DNA of 64,000 bases. Origin: Miscanthus floridulus. Its lineage: Eukaryota > Streptophyta > Magnoliopsida > Poales > Poaceae. The stretch covers positions 111,864,461 through 111,928,460 of the forward strand of contig NC_089595.1 of the NCBI RefSeq assembly GCF_019320115.1. The letters run 5' to 3'. Within the stretch, counting starts at the first letter, position 1. Each line of letters begins with the position of its first letter. Below the pieces are notes generated by a model. It made no database searches, had not been told where the DNA came from, and worked only from the letters and a program-made list of their open reading frames with translations. Positions 1 to 11,654 of this stretch are shown here, piece by piece. A program made the translations under genes and the position numbers.

Positions 1-103
1 AAGCTCTCACGTCTGGTGGGCTATCCATTCGGTGTCTCCGTCACGAATTCCGTGTAACAGCGACCAGCTAACTTTGTTTTCACTGGACGCTACGAGCGTG
101 CAG

Positions 104-1893
104 GTGGACGAGAGGGCGGTGCTGAAGCACTTCGACTGGCCGGAAGGGAAGGCAGACGCGCTGCGTGAGGCTGCCTTTGGCTACCGCGACTTGAAGAAGA
201 TTGAGTCGGAGGCGTCATCGTTCTGTGATGACCCCCGGCAGCCCTGCTCTTCTGCTCTCAAGAAGATGCAGGCCCTCTTCGAGAAGTAAGTTACACTCTG
301 TAGCTTCTGCCTTCTGGTGTCGGCAATTGACGTTCAGTTGTTTTTGCTTGTTCTTGTGCTCATTGACGTTTCGTTAGCAGGTTGGAGCATGGAGTGTACA
401 GCCTTGTGCGTGTGCGAGATGGCGCGATGAGTCGGTACCGTGGGTATCAGATCCCATGGGAGTGGATGCAGGACACGGGAATTGTTAGTCAGGTACTGCA
501 AGTTAATTCATTTTCACTAGGAAAAAAACATGTTGATTGAGTTAATGAACATCATTGGGTTTAACCATTCTTCCTTTTCCCCAAAATACTCTAAATGGTT
601 AGATGAGCATGTATATTGCTGCTGTGTTTCATGCACTTGTAGACGAATAGGGGTTCTCGTGAATCTATTTTGTTTCTGTATGATGATGCCCTGATGAATA
701 TCGGGGGTCAAATTAGTACTGTGCTGTGCTGTTATTTGGTCCGGCATATGTTTTCTGTCGTTTGCAACTTGTGGTACCAACACAAAAATAAATGTACGCA
801 AACCTGGTATTTTTGGGACCAAAAAAGGCCATATCAACTGTGGTGGCCATGTGCTGTGAACCCCTGTGTTAGTCAGGGATTCTCGTGAATCAGTTTTGTT
901 TCTGCATGTACCCTTCTGTTTTTTTGGTCCAGAAGCATGGTCCATGAATTTTGAGCTGAAGAAAAACAAAAAGTACCAAACACTCTGTTATTCTATTCTG
1001 GCTCATGTTAGACATTTTATTTTAGAAAAAAGGTGATTGGATACAAAAGCTTGCTACCTTCTTGTATTATTCAGCACAGCTACCGACCATTGGTTTCTCC
1101 CTCGGAAAAAGTCTTCAGAAATGGGTTAGTGTAAACTTTTGGGTAAACGGCAAGTTTGTAATTGTGCTTGTGCATAAGCAGCTGGATTGAGCCTAGCATA
1201 GTAGCATAGGTTTGCTCAATTGATCATCACACCCTAAATCTTTGAGAGAGAAAATCGGTGTGCATCACGAATCAATGAGTGTTGTGTACACTTGTATTTC
1301 CTTTGATGTTAATAGTGAACTGAAATCTAGGAGTGACTTTTTATGTTTGTTAAACAAATATCTAGTTCCCCTATCGTTTGTGTTGCATTCAATTACTGGG
1401 ATAAGCTTAAGCCCTTAAACCTAACAGCAAATTACAATTGACCAGCCTATTTTTGTGGATACAGTTATATATCCTTACAGAATTTACTTCCTCAAACATG
1501 AATGGCGTTTTGATGACAAACCGAGTCTTATGCAGATCAAATTTCAATCCGTGAAGCTAGCAATGAAGTATCTGAGAAGGGTTTCCTCAGAGCTTGAGGC
1601 CATACAAGTTGGCCCTGACGAAGAGGAGGAGCTGGTGCTTCAAGGAGTTCGATTTGCCTTCAGAGTACACCAGGTAACCACTCCACTTACTCATGTACAC
1701 AAAGAGTTGATATGCTCAACTCTTCAAACTTGTATGTTGTGCTCAGCCCTACCATTCCTTGCAGTTTGCAGGCGGTTTCGACAGTGATACGATGCGCGCC
1801 TTTCAGGAGTTGAAGGAGAAGGCATCAACCTTCCAGCAACGGGGAAGCCAAAACCAACATCTGCAACAGCAAAGGCTCGCTGGCAGAAGTTGA
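104..1893 (+). CDS. CHUP1/IPGA1-like protein, C-terminal part (four last exons)
   Basis: Partial gene whose 5' part lies outside the window. Exons read as 104-285, 381-492, 1536-1673 and 1765-1893, all with GT-AG borders and consistent phase, giving the last 186 residues and a TGA stop. Motifs such as FDWPEGKADALREAAFGY, YQIPWEWMQDTGIVSQ and LQGVRFAFRVHQFAGGFD are typical of the conserved C-terminal domain of CHUP1 and the related IPGA1-like proteins. CHUP1 links chloroplasts to actin and IPGA1 acts at microtubules; which subfamily this is cannot be settled without the N-terminus. The ORF upstream of 104 in the same frame is taken as intron because position 101-103 is a CAG acceptor and the family similarity starts at VDERAVLKHF. 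The protein ends in a Gln-rich tail. No break is visible. Confidence 0.9.
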
Positions 1894-2452
1894 AACACAT
1901 GTATTTATAGCAGTCCGTCAATATAGCATAGTGGAAACGTCTATTTACTTGGCCAAATGCTATATCTCACATTCTCAGTCATCTTGTTGAGTGGCATGAA
2001 TGTTGTTCCTGTGTAGTGGCGTGTGCCTTACAGCCGAATTCTTTATTTTTAATATATATAAGAGCATGTAGGAGGTCTGAGCATGTATTTTTTATTTTAG
2101 AGATACATGCACTGTTGATCTTGATAAGTTTCGTAATCTGACATATTATCAATACACAATCAGGACTAACTTCTGATATGCTTTTGTATCACCAAACAAA
2201 TACAAATGTATAGTGGGCCAAATTACGTGGAGTTTTGCAGCTGATATGAACAAGACCATTATAAATATAATGCATTAGATAGATGATAAGAGTCCAATAA
2301 AAACCAGTGCGCTTTAATAATTAAGTTGAACATAAATCATTGCAGGCTAAAAGGATTATTTATTTATCGAGCCTCAGGCTTCTTCTCCATGTCCATGGCA
2401 CTCAAAGCATTCAGCTAATCTTTCGCTTCTTGCATTCTCTTTCACATTCACT
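1894..2452. other. 3' flank of the CHUP1-like gene and spacer
   Basis: AT-rich sequence with no coding potential. It should hold the 3' UTR of the CHUP1-like gene. From about 2250 it begins to match the flanks of the other members of the small-gene array (for example the block around 2286-2360 recurs near 12870-12945). Confidence 0.5.
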
Positions 2453-3095
2453 TTAGACCTGATGTTGTCCTTCAGCACAAACAGGTTTCTTTCCATCATC
2501 TAACAACTGAAAAACATTAACGATATACAAATTAGCCTAAGAAGTTACTAAAAGTGTTGAGCAAACCGAACGCAAACTACAGATTCTGCCAGCACAAAAA
2601 CTGGTATGTTTGCATATCAACTGAAATCTATAGAACACAATACAGACCTTCAGTGTTTCTCCCTCCATGTCCTTCTCCTCGTCTTCGTCCTCCTCTTCAG
2701 TGGCGTGTACTGAAGGCGCTTTAGACAGCGAGTATTCTTCCAATTTCTGAAAAGGCATTAGGATGCTTGATCTTAGTATACTTTGATCGTCGATACAGAT
2801 TGAGGAATACCAGGGATTATAAAAGGCACGACACTAGCTAGTGGGGTTCGTGTGAAAGTCCAAATGACTGAAGCATGGCAACAGGAAAAGCAACTGAACG
2901 CACCTTTCCAAGGGCCTCTGACCCTTCGTCAAACGGAAGATCACTTAGGCCAGACCACATCTCCCCGATGAGGTCCAAGTCGTATTCGCAGAAAAACTTG
3001 GTAACAGAAGAAGGGAAAGGCGTAAACAAGTCCGAAACCGGGATACTGCAATCCCTGGCATCGCCGCTGCCTTCACCTGATGGGTTGCCTGCCAT
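2453..3095 (-). CDS. Unrecognised small acidic protein, array copy 1
   Basis: Three exons on the minus strand: 2904-3095, 2648-2746 and 2453-2506, all in phase 0 with GT-AG borders, encoding 114 residues from ATG at 3095 to TAA at 2453. I do not recognise the family. Exon 1 gives a Gly/Ser-rich start and a segment with the motif FFCEYDLDLIGEMWSGLSDL. Exon 2 gives EEYSLSKAPS followed by an acidic Glu/Asp run. Exon 3 is short. The gene model rests on four tandem copies that share these exon borders while introns diverge. Relative to copy 4, a TAT codon in exon 3 has become TAA, so this copy lacks about 23 C-terminal residues including a C-x3-C-x7-C pattern. An upstream in-frame GTG exists but ATG is preferred. 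This is the only copy whose three exons join in frame. Confidence 0.55.
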
Positions 3096-3756
3096 GCTTG
3101 CTCTCCGGACGGCCACCAAGGCGCCGCCACTCGAAGCTAGACTGGTTCGCCGGACGCCAGTTCAGGGAGAAAACGCTGAGTCGCGTGCGGCTTCCGTTCC
3201 GACTCCCGTGACCACGGGTGAGCGTGGGGGAGAGGAGTTGGGAGCAGGCGTTGTTGGCTCGCGGGTGAGAATATGGGCCGCTGGACCTCGTTGGGGCTTC
3301 GGGTGGGGGAGGAAAACGGGTAGAAAGATGTTATTTTGGTCTGATCTGCTGTATTGGTGTTCAAGTTCGCTGTATTTTTGTTTTTGTTTTTTTCCATATA
3401 CATACTTATACATACACTATATATATGATTTTTTGTTAAATTTTTTTGAAGTGGCTACCGCCCGAACGGACAAGCGTGCAGCCTGCCCCCGTCCGCTAAT
3501 TTGCCCCGCCCTGCACGGGCACCCCTGCGTCCGGATGACTTGCTATGCACGTGCAGTCCGCTCCGTCGATTCGACCTGTCCCCATCCACCTGGCTGTTCG
3601 CCCCGCCCTACACGCGCACCCCGCCCCGTCGCACCCCAACCGCTAGGCCCCAGCGCGCTGCGCGCCACGTCCGCTGGTCCCCGGCTCGACGCCCCCTATT
3701 CCCTGGCGCCCGTGTCGTGCCACCATCACTCCTCGCACCCCTGACTCTCTGAACAA

Positions 3757-4140
3757 CATGGAACACATGCAACATAAAACGCTTGAATGCAACATACGTC
3801 TAAAATAGATGAAACATATGCAACATGTAGATAAAACAATTACAACTTGCAACATAGAAACACTTGCTACAACATAATATGAAACATATGAAACATTTGA
3901 AAAATAATGTTTACAACATATGTATGAAACATATGCAACATCCAGATCAAAATGCTTGCAACATACGTCTTGGAACAGTTGAAACATCTTGAACAAACGC
4001 TTGCAACATGCCTCTGAAACACTTACAACATATGCAACATGTGCAACATTCCCGCTCTATTTTTGCAACGTCCATATGAAACAATTGCAATATACCTCTG
4101 AAACATCTGAAACACTCGAAACATATATTTGCAGCATAGG
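3757..4140. repeat. AACAT-rich degenerate repeat tract (left unit)
   Basis: Dense run of degenerate units such as GAAACATATGCAACAT, spaced about 15-35 bases. It follows a GC-rich segment and precedes a GGGGAGGAGGAGGCATGGG block. The same tract occurs in the second duplication unit at about 7645-8020. I read it as internal sequence of an unassigned transposable element; no terminal repeats could be fixed. Confidence 0.6.
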
Positions 4141-5104
4141 GGAGGAGGAGGCATGGGCCGATCGATTTCGGTAGTCGAGGTGGGAGCCGGCGGCGAGTGG
4201 CGATGCACAAGCACCACTAGCATCAGACCGCGCTCGTGGGTGCCCTTGGTCTGCCCGGTGATGACCCGAGGCGAGCTGCGGTGAGGCATACCAGCGGCGT
4301 TGGGGGATGGGGAAGAGGCCCGGGAGACGCTTTGCTATCAGTGGACGCGAGATAGAGAGCCAGAGATGGAGAGAGCAGAGGCAGCATGCACAGGATGGGG
4401 GCGCAGCGGGCAGGCCGCACGACGCTCGAGGCGAGCAAAGGGAGAGCGCAACCGTCGTGGGCGAAGCATTATCGAAAAAATTGGTATTCAAATGAATACT
4501 CTTGAATACTGTGGGCCCGTCCCTAGGTGGTTAGCAAATCAGTTCAACTACTGAAACACCGATTTCAGTATATAGTAGAAGCTGGCTATGAAGAACAAGG
4601 ACCTGGATAGATGAAACAAGCTGTAATTTTAATTAATTGTCTGGAGACAAGCTGAATGAAACATGAAACAATTATCAAACATGAAACTCTTCTATTCAGA
4701 TATCAGTAGTTATGGCATATGAACAAGTCGTACCTGTACTGTAATACTTCCTTGAGGGAATGTGTGGTGATACTTCCTTGAGGGAATGTGTGGTGATATT
4801 TTTCTGATAACTGAAATTATATATTGGCTGTTTGGCTTGGCACCTATTGCAATGTATGGTATGTTTGAACCAAATACGTTCCTTTGAACATATCATTACT
4901 GTTCTAAAGATGAAGAGCTTGATCCATTTTCTATCAAATAGTAACACAATGGTAGCAAAAAGGGTTTTCATGATTTATCTTGGCTATATGGAAAACATTA
5001 TAGTCCATTATATGATATGTCTTTTTAGCTGTGTGTATATCAGACTCGAAACTTTTATAGACAACACCCTATCTATGGGTTGTATATGCCCTAAGACATG
5101 AATA
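4141..5104. other. Non-coding spacer of the left duplication unit
   Basis: No gene seen. The first 350 bases are GC-rich and purine-skewed, the rest AT-rich. A local duplication of a block containing CTTCCTTGAGGGAATGTG at about 4747-4796 is present here but single in the right-hand unit. Confidence 0.5.
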
Positions 5105-5214
5105 CCAATGCTTTTCGGCTTGTCTTTGCAACTGAAACAGTGTTTTTCTCTCACAACAAATCAGTCGAAACAGTATTTTAGCTTGTTTTTTCAGCGAAGC
5201 GAACGGGACCAAAG
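5105..5214. mobile_element. Short hAT-like MITE (left unit)
   Basis: Degenerate member of a family of about 80-135 bp recurring in the window. Its hallmarks are TTCGGCT near one end, a core resembling GTGAGAGAAAAACACTGTTC or its complement, and CGAACGG/CGAACAGG at the other end. Here the 5' end is eroded. Superfamily is inferred only. Confidence 0.5.
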
Positions 5215-5339
5215 TCTTTTTTGGAGGATGTGATAAATGCAGCCAAATTGGTTGCATCAACTCAACTCTTGAATGAAAAAAAAACATCCAAGGCTATTTT
5301 TGCATTATCTCAACTCATGAATGTAAATGTATCGCATAA

Positions 5340-5369
5340 CCACACGTGCGGCACGTGCATGACCACTAG
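5340..5369 (+). mobile_element. Helitron-like 3' terminus (left unit)
   Basis: CACGTG-CGG-CACGTG forms a short perfect hairpin, followed after about ten bases by CTAG and then T at the insertion border. This is the usual Helitron 3' end (hairpin, then CTRR, inserted before T). The 5' TC end could not be located. The same end is at 9241-9270. Confidence 0.5.
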
Positions 5370-5653
5370 TATCTAAAAAAAACTTACAATTTTAACAGAG
5401 GGATAATATATCTAGTGAGGTCAATTTGAAAACTATTGTCATAGCAACTCTAGTTAATCTAGATCACCAAGTTAACACGGTTTGACTGTTCAGGAGGGTA
5501 TATCGAAACTTGACGAAAAAGGTACAGCATGCTTAATCGCACGAATGCTGGAACAACCGACCATCCCAACCTGACTCTGATTTTAGCCAAATTAACAAGA
5601 ACATTATATAAAAATAATGCATTAGAATAGAGTGCGCCATCCCTACCAAAATG

Positions 5654-5795
5654 ATGGATTTCTCCTAGTGTTTTTAAGTAGTAGTAAAATACTACCACTA
5701 GTCATAGCACATGAAAATCACACTAGGAGACATTTAGTAGGAAAATTTTATACTAAATTTTTTAATGCTAAAACACTAAGAGAAATCCAGCTTAC
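5654..5795. mobile_element. Foldback MITE (left unit)
   Basis: Inverted repeats TGGATTTCTCCTAGTGTTTT at the left and the near-perfect complement at the right enclose about 100 bases of AT-rich DNA. The element interrupts sequence that is continuous in array copies 1 and 4. It is present in both duplication units, so it predates the duplication. Confidence 0.65.
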
Positions 5796-5923
5796 CCGTG
5801 AAAGTCTAGAATTCTGATTGTGCATAATAACTACTAAGTGGGAACATAAATCATTGTTGGGTAAAAGGATTATTCCGACTATTTTGTTTCTCGAGCCTCA
5901 GGCTTCTCAACGCATTCAGCTAA

Positions 5924-6978
5924 TCATGGCTTCTTGCATTCTCTTTCAGATTCACTATAGACCTGATGTTCTTCAGCACGACGAGGTTTCCTTTCATCAT
6001 CTATCGACTGAAAAACATTAATGCTGTATAAATTAGCCTAAGAACACTAGTAGAGAAACGACTTTTGATCCACTTTGAAATTTAGCTTTAGTTCCGGTAT
6101 TTTTCGCGCCCGGGACTAGAGAAACCTTTAGTCCCGGTTGGTAGCTCTAACCGGGACTAAAGGTCCCTGCCCAACGGCTACTGCGGCAGACTTTTGCTGC
6201 AGGGGACCTTTAGTCCTGGTTGGAACTACCAACCGGGACTAAATGTTAACTTTTACTCTTGGTTGGTCTCTCCAATCAGGAGTAAAAGTCTACTCTCGCC
6301 TGGAGGCTTCGTCCGGGACTGGAAAGGGACATTTAGTCCTGGTTGCTGAACTCAGTGTTCTTGCTTCATCGCCGGCCTCTTTTCTCCCTCATCGCCGGTA
6401 ATCATAAGATTTCTTCAATTTCTCCATCGATTATTCGGTTCTAAAGGTTACCAACTTTATACTCTCATGTTTCATCAGTAGCATATCTCACTTTGTGGAC
6501 TAGATATATGTGGTTTTTTATGGTAGATTTTTTTATTTATAAGCCATTTAAGCTCAAAATCACTTTAAAGTCCTCCTCTTCAGTGGCGTGTATTGAAGGC
6601 GCTTTAGACAGCGAGTATTCTTCCAATTTCTGAAAAGGCATTAGGATGCTTGATCTTAGTATACTTTGATCGTCGATACAGATTGAGGAATACCATGGAT
6701 TATAAAAGGCACGACAGTAGCTAGTAGGGTTCGTGTGAAAGTTCAAATGACTGAAGCATGGCAACAGGAAAAGCAACTGAACGCACCTTTCCAAGGGCCT
6801 CTGACCCTTCGTCAAACGGAAGATCACTTAGGCCAGACCACATCTCCCCGATGAGGTCCAAGTCGTATTCGCAGAAAAACTTGGTAACAGAAGAAGGGAA
6901 AGGCGTAAACAATTCCGAAACCGGGATACTGCAATCCCTGGCATCGCCGCTGCCTTCTCCTGATGGGATGCCTGCCAT
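5924..6978 (-). pseudogene. Array copy 2 of the small acidic protein, interrupted by CACTA DNA
   Basis: Exon 1 (6787-6978) is almost identical to copy 1. Exon 2 survives only as its first part (about 6568-6629); the rest, with its splice donor, is replaced by a CACTA-like fragment (6045-6567). Exon 3 is at 5924-6007 and reads to a TGA, with the C-terminal Cys pattern partly changed (first Cys to Ser). Because exon 2 is cut and its donor lost, the original protein cannot be made; read-through into the transposon would end soon after. Confidence 0.6.
6045..6567. mobile_element. CACTA-type transposon fragment
   Basis: Begins with CACTAGTAGAGAAACGAC, the typical terminus of non-autonomous grass CACTA elements, followed by subterminal repeats of the TTTAGTCCCGGTTGG / CCAACCGGGACTAAA type in both orientations. 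The opposite terminus is missing; the sequence runs straight into exon 2 of array copy 2. It lies exactly at the junction between the two duplication units. Confidence 0.8.
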
Positions 6979-9005
6979 GCTTGCCCTCCGGACGGCCACC
7001 AAGGCGCCGCCACTCGAAGCTAGACTGGTTCGCCGGACGCCAGTTCAGGGAGAAAACGCTGAGTCGCGTGCGGCTTCCGTTCCGACTCCCGTGACCACGG
7101 GTGAGCGTGGGGGAGAGGAGTTGGGAGCAGGCGTTGTTGGCTCGCGGGTGAGAATATGGGCCGCTGGACCTCGTTGGGGCTTCGGGTGGGGGAGGAAAAC
7201 GGGTAGAAAGATGTTATTTTGGTCTGATCTGCTGTATTGGTGTTCAAGTTCGCTGTATTTTTGTTTTTGTTTTTTTCCATATACATACTTATACATACAC
7301 TATATATATGATTTTTTGTTAATTTTTTTTGAAGTGGCTACCGCCCGAACGGACAAGCGTGTAGCCTGCCCCCGTCCGCTATTTTGCCCCGCCCTGTACG
7401 GGCACCCCTGCGTCCGGATGACTTGCCATGCACGTGCAATCCGCCCCGTTCGTCTCGATTCGACCTGTCCCCATCCGCCTGGCTGTTCGCCCCGCCCTAC
7501 ACGTGCACCCCGCCCCATCGCACCCCAACCGCCAGGCCCCAGTGCGCTGCGCGCCACGTCCGCTGGTCCCCGGCTCGACGCCCCCTATTCCCTGGCGCCC
7601 GTGCCATGCCACCATCACTCCTCGCACCCCTGACTCTCTGAACAACATGGAACACGTGCAATATAAAACGCTTGAATGCAACATACGTCTAAAATAGATG
7701 AAACATATGCAACATGTAGATAAAACAATTACAACTTGCAACATAAAAACACTTGCTGCAACATAATATGAAATAGATGAAACATTTGAAAAATATTGTT
7801 TACAACATATGTATGAAACATATGCAACATCCAGATCAAAATGCTTGCAAGATACGTCTTGGAACAGTTGAAACATCTTGAACAAACGCTTGCAACATGC
7901 CCCTGAAACACTTACATCATATGCAACATGTGCAACATTCTCGATCTATTTTTGCAACGTCTATATGAAACAATTGCAATATACCTCTGAAACACTCGAA
8001 ACATATATTTGCAGCATAGGGGAGGAGGAGGCATGGGCCGATCGATTTCGGTAGTCGAGGTGGGAGCCGGCGGCGAGTGGCGATGCACAAGCACCACTAG
8101 CATCAGACCGCGCTCGTGGGTGCCCTTGGCCTGCCCGGTGATGACCCGAGGCGAGCTGCGGTGAGGCATACCAGCGGCGTTGGGGGATGGGGAAGAGGCC
8201 GGGGAGGCGCTTTGCTATCAGTGGACGCGAGATAGAGAGCAAGAGATGGAGAGAGCAGAGGCAGCATGCACAGGATGGGGCGCGGCGGGCAGGCCGCACG
8301 ACGCTCGAGGCGAGCAAAGGGAGAGAGCAACCGTCGCGGGCGAGGCGGAGTGTGGCGCGCAGCGTCCGGACCGAGACAAACGCCCGCATGGAAGCATTAT
8401 CGAAAAAATTGGTATTCAAATGAATACTCTTGAATACTGTGGGCCCGTCCCTAGGTGGTTAGCAAATCAGTTCAACTACTGAAACACCGATTTCAGTATA
8501 TAGTAGAAGCTGGCTAGGAAGAACAAGGACCTGGCTAGATGAAACAAGCTGTAATTTTAATTAATTGTGTGGAGACAAGCTGAATGAAACATGAAACAAT
8601 TATCAAACATGAAACTCTTCTATTCAGATATCAGTAGTTATGGCATATGAACAAGTCGTACCTGTACTGTAATACTTCCTTGAGGGAATGTATGGTGATA
8701 TTTTTCTGATAACTGAAATTATATATTGGCTGTTTGGCACCTATTGCAATGTATGGTATGTTTGAACCAAATACGTTCCTTTGAACATATCATTACTGTT
8801 CTAAAAATGAAGAGCTTCATCCATTTTCTATCAAATAGTAACACAATGGTAGCAAAAGGGTTTTCATGATTTATCTTGGCTATATGGAAAACATTAAACC
8901 TATAGTCCATTGTATGATATGTCTTTTTAGCTGTGTGTATATCAGACTCGAAACTTTTATAGACGACACCCTATCTATGGGTTGTACATGCCCTAAGACA
9001 TGAAT

Positions 9006-9113
9006 ACCAATGCTTTTCGGCTTATCTTTTCAACTGGAACAGTGTTTTTCTCTCACAAAAAATCAGTCGGAACAGTATTTCAGCTTGTTTTTTCAGCGAA
9101 GCGAACGGCCCAT
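9006..9113. mobile_element. Short hAT-like MITE (right unit)
   Basis: Duplicate of the element at 5105-5214, with TTTTTCTCTCACAAAAAATC in its core and GCGAACGG at its right end. Confidence 0.5.
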
Positions 9114-9240
9114 AAGGTCTTGTTTGGAGGATGTGATAAATGCAGCCAAATTGGTTGCATCAACTCAACTCTTGAATGAAAAAAACATCCAAGGTTATTT
9201 TTGTATTATCTCAACTCATGAATGTAAATGTATCGCATAA

Positions 9241-9270
9241 CCACACGTGCGGCACGTGCATGACCACTAG
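9241..9270 (+). mobile_element. Helitron-like 3' terminus (right unit)
   Basis: Duplicate of the hairpin plus CTAG-T terminus at 5340-5369, unchanged in the stem. Confidence 0.5.
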
Positions 9271-9553
9271 TATCTACGAAAAAAACTTACAATTTTAACG
9301 GAGGGATAACATATCTAGTGATGTCAATTTGAAAACTATTGTCATAGCAACTCTAGTTAATCTAGGTCACCAAGTTAACACGGTTTGACTGTTCAGGAGG
9401 GTATATCGAAACTTGACGAAAAAGGTACAGCATGCTTAATCGCATGAATGCTGGAACAACCGACCATACCCTGACTCTGATTATAGACAAATTGACAAGA
9501 ACATTATATAAAAATAATGCATTAGAATAGAGTGCGCCATCCCTACCAAAATG

Positions 9554-9695
9554 ATGGATTTCTCCTAGTGTTTTTAAGTAGTAGTAAAATACTACCACCA
9601 GTCATAGCATATGAGAATCACACTAGGAGGTATTTAGTAGGAAAAATTTATACTAAATTTTTTAATGCTAAAACACTAAGAGAAGTCCAGCTTAC
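9554..9695. mobile_element. Foldback MITE (right unit)
   Basis: Duplicate of the foldback element at 5654-5795; terminal inverted repeats remain nearly complementary. Confidence 0.6.
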
Positions 9696-9823
9696 CAGGG
9701 AAAGTCTAGAATTCTGATTGTGCATAATAACTACTAAGTGGGAACATAAATCATTGTTGGGTAAAAGGATTATTCCGACTATTTTGTTTCTCGAGCCTCA
9801 GGCTTCTCAACGCACTCAGCTAA

Positions 9824-10502
9824 TCATGGCTTCTTGCATTCTCTTTCAGATTCACTATAGACCTGATGCTCTTCAGCACGACGAGGTTTCCTTTCATCAT
9901 CTATCAACTGAAAAACATTAATGCTGTACAAATTAGCCTAAGAAGTTACTAACAGTGCTAAGCAAACCGAATGCAATCTACGGATTCTGCCAGCACAAAA
10001 TCTAGTATGCTAGCATATCAATTGAAATTTATAGAGGACAATACAATCCTTCGCTCTTCCTCCCTCCATGTCCTCCTACTCGTCCTCGTCCTCATCCTAG
10101 TCCTCCTCGTCTTCGCTGGTGTGTACCGAAGGCGCTTTAGACAGCTCGTGTTCTTTCAATTTCTGAAAAGGGGTTACGATATTGAACATTGTATACTTTG
10201 ATCGTCGATACAGATTGGGGAATATCATCAGGGATTCTAAAAGGCACGACGATAGGGTCCATGTGAAAGTTCAAATGACAACAGGAAAAGCAACTGAACG
10301 CACCTTTCCAAGGGCGTCCATCCTTTCGTGTATCGGAATTCGGAAGATGACTTAGGTCAGACAACATCTCCCCGAGGAGGTCCTTGTATTTGTGGAAAAA
10401 CACGATAACCGAAGCAGGGAAGGGCGGAAACCGTTCCAAAAACCAACTGCGATTGCGGTCATCGCCGCTGCCTTCACCTGATGGGATGCCTGGCACTGGC
10501 AT
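9824..10502 (-). pseudogene. Array copy 3 of the small acidic protein, degenerate
   Basis: Exon 3 equivalent at 9824-9907, exon 2 equivalent ending at 10162, exon 1 equivalent at 10304-10502. Exon 2 has an in-frame TAG within its acidic run and its donor GT has become GA. Exon 1 carries a 7-base insertion (GAATTCC-like) before the DALGK-equivalent, shifting the frame. The start region is also changed (ATGCCAGTGCCAGGC instead of ATGGCAGGC). Three independent lesions make function unlikely. Confidence 0.6.
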
Positions 10503-11640
10503 GCTTTGCTCTCCCTCGAACGTCGAAGGCGAAGAAGGCGGCGGCGGGGGTAACAAACTGTGCTGCGTTGCGCGTTTGAGGAGCCGAAGACCTGGCCGAC
10601 GGAAGGACACTAGCTAGCTATACGGTCCTCGACGGTTTCCAAAATGACCCTCCTCCACTTGCGTCGAACTCGAAGCGGCAGGAGGCCCACCCGGCCGTCT
10701 GTAGGCGCTTGATCCACGTCGACTCAGTCACGCTCATCGAGGACCTCCGCCATGCCGCCATGGAGCTCGCGGCGGACGCCCATACTTGCTGCTCGTGGAC
10801 TCTGCCACGCTCGCCACATCCAAGGTGATCTTGTTAGGTTTGCTTCTTTCTAAATGCTTGCAATTTATGTGTTTAGTTAAATGCAAGTTCTTCAGGCCAC
10901 AAAATTCGTTGCACTTTCTTTCGATATATTTCAATATATTTGTTCATTTTCCTTGGTTACCATCTTCCAGGTTACACCGTCTCAACTAGACCAGCGTCGC
11001 TGAGGCATTTGGAATAATCAGTATCTAATTGAAAGAGAATCTTTCAGCCAGTAGTGTCAGTATCTAATTGAAAGATAATCTTTCAGCCAGTAGTGATTGG
11101 AGACCAATGCTAATAGCAGTTTTTCTCTTGTGCAAGCTTGTCTGATCATGTATTCCATTCTTCCATGTATACCATTGCATTGTTTACCCTCCAACACCTT
11201 TTGTGCTACAGATCAGCTTTCATATACCTCCTAAAGGTTAGTGGTGACTTCGTGAAGTTATTTATCTTCTCGTAGGGTAATCCAAAGAATACATTGAGTA
11301 GTAGGGGATTCCAAATTTCTGTATTTTATTAAGGCTGAATGCTATCGAGTGGTAAGTGATTCCAGCGTTATCAGATTTGCATCTACCTCATACCTGCTGC
11401 CATTGCTTTTTTTTAATAAAGACTGAAAGGGCTAAAGTTGATGCAATACTACTATTAAAGAAACATGTTTCAACGACGATTACTAATCAACGGAACATGC
11501 TTCCATGATTGTGTCAGATTTCTCTTGTTTTATCACCGTTGTATGGCATGTATGTTTGATGGTAGACTGCAACTATAAAATTTGGTCTTTATCATTTTAG
11601 TTATCCCAGAATTTTATAGGTGCCCTTTATTTTCCTTTGT
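10503..11640. other. Spacer with a possible gene fragment
   Basis: Mostly non-coding. About 10640-10830 is GC-rich and could encode, with one frame break, a peptide containing TLIEDLRHAAMELAADA and LLLVDSATLA on the plus strand, ending in AAG before a GT-like donor. This looks like a captured exon fragment, but I cannot assign it. The remainder to 11640 is AT-rich with a short direct repeat near 11020-11095 (GTATCTAATTGAAAGA twice). Confidence 0.35.
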
Positions 11641-11654
11641 CAATATTTTTTTTT

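Larger units (their letters stand above)
2690..6040. repeat. Direct duplication, left unit
   Basis: This stretch recurs at about 6570-9930 with very high similarity; the offset is about 3883 bases at the left and 3900 at the right. It holds exons 2-1 of array copy 1, a GC-rich segment (about 3460-3750), an AACAT-rich tract (3757-4140), spacer, a short hAT-like MITE, a Helitron-like 3' end, a foldback MITE and exon 3 of array copy 2. The plus-strand open frames across it (289 and 291 aa in the two units) are not taken as genes. Confidence 0.85.
6570..9930. repeat. Direct duplication, right unit
   Basis: Second copy of the 2690-6040 segment with scattered substitutions and small indels (for example an extra GC-rich stretch near 8341-8390). 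It carries exon 1 and a partial exon 2 of array copy 2 at its left and exon 3 of array copy 3 at its right, together with its own AACAT tract (7645-8020), MITEs and Helitron-like end. Confidence 0.85.

Noticed and set aside
2875..3744. Plus-strand open frames of 289 aa and, at 6758-7633, 291 aa
   Set aside because: They cover exon 1 of the minus-strand array gene, then GC-rich and T-rich transposon-like DNA; the two are similar only because of the segmental duplication. Composition is not protein-like.
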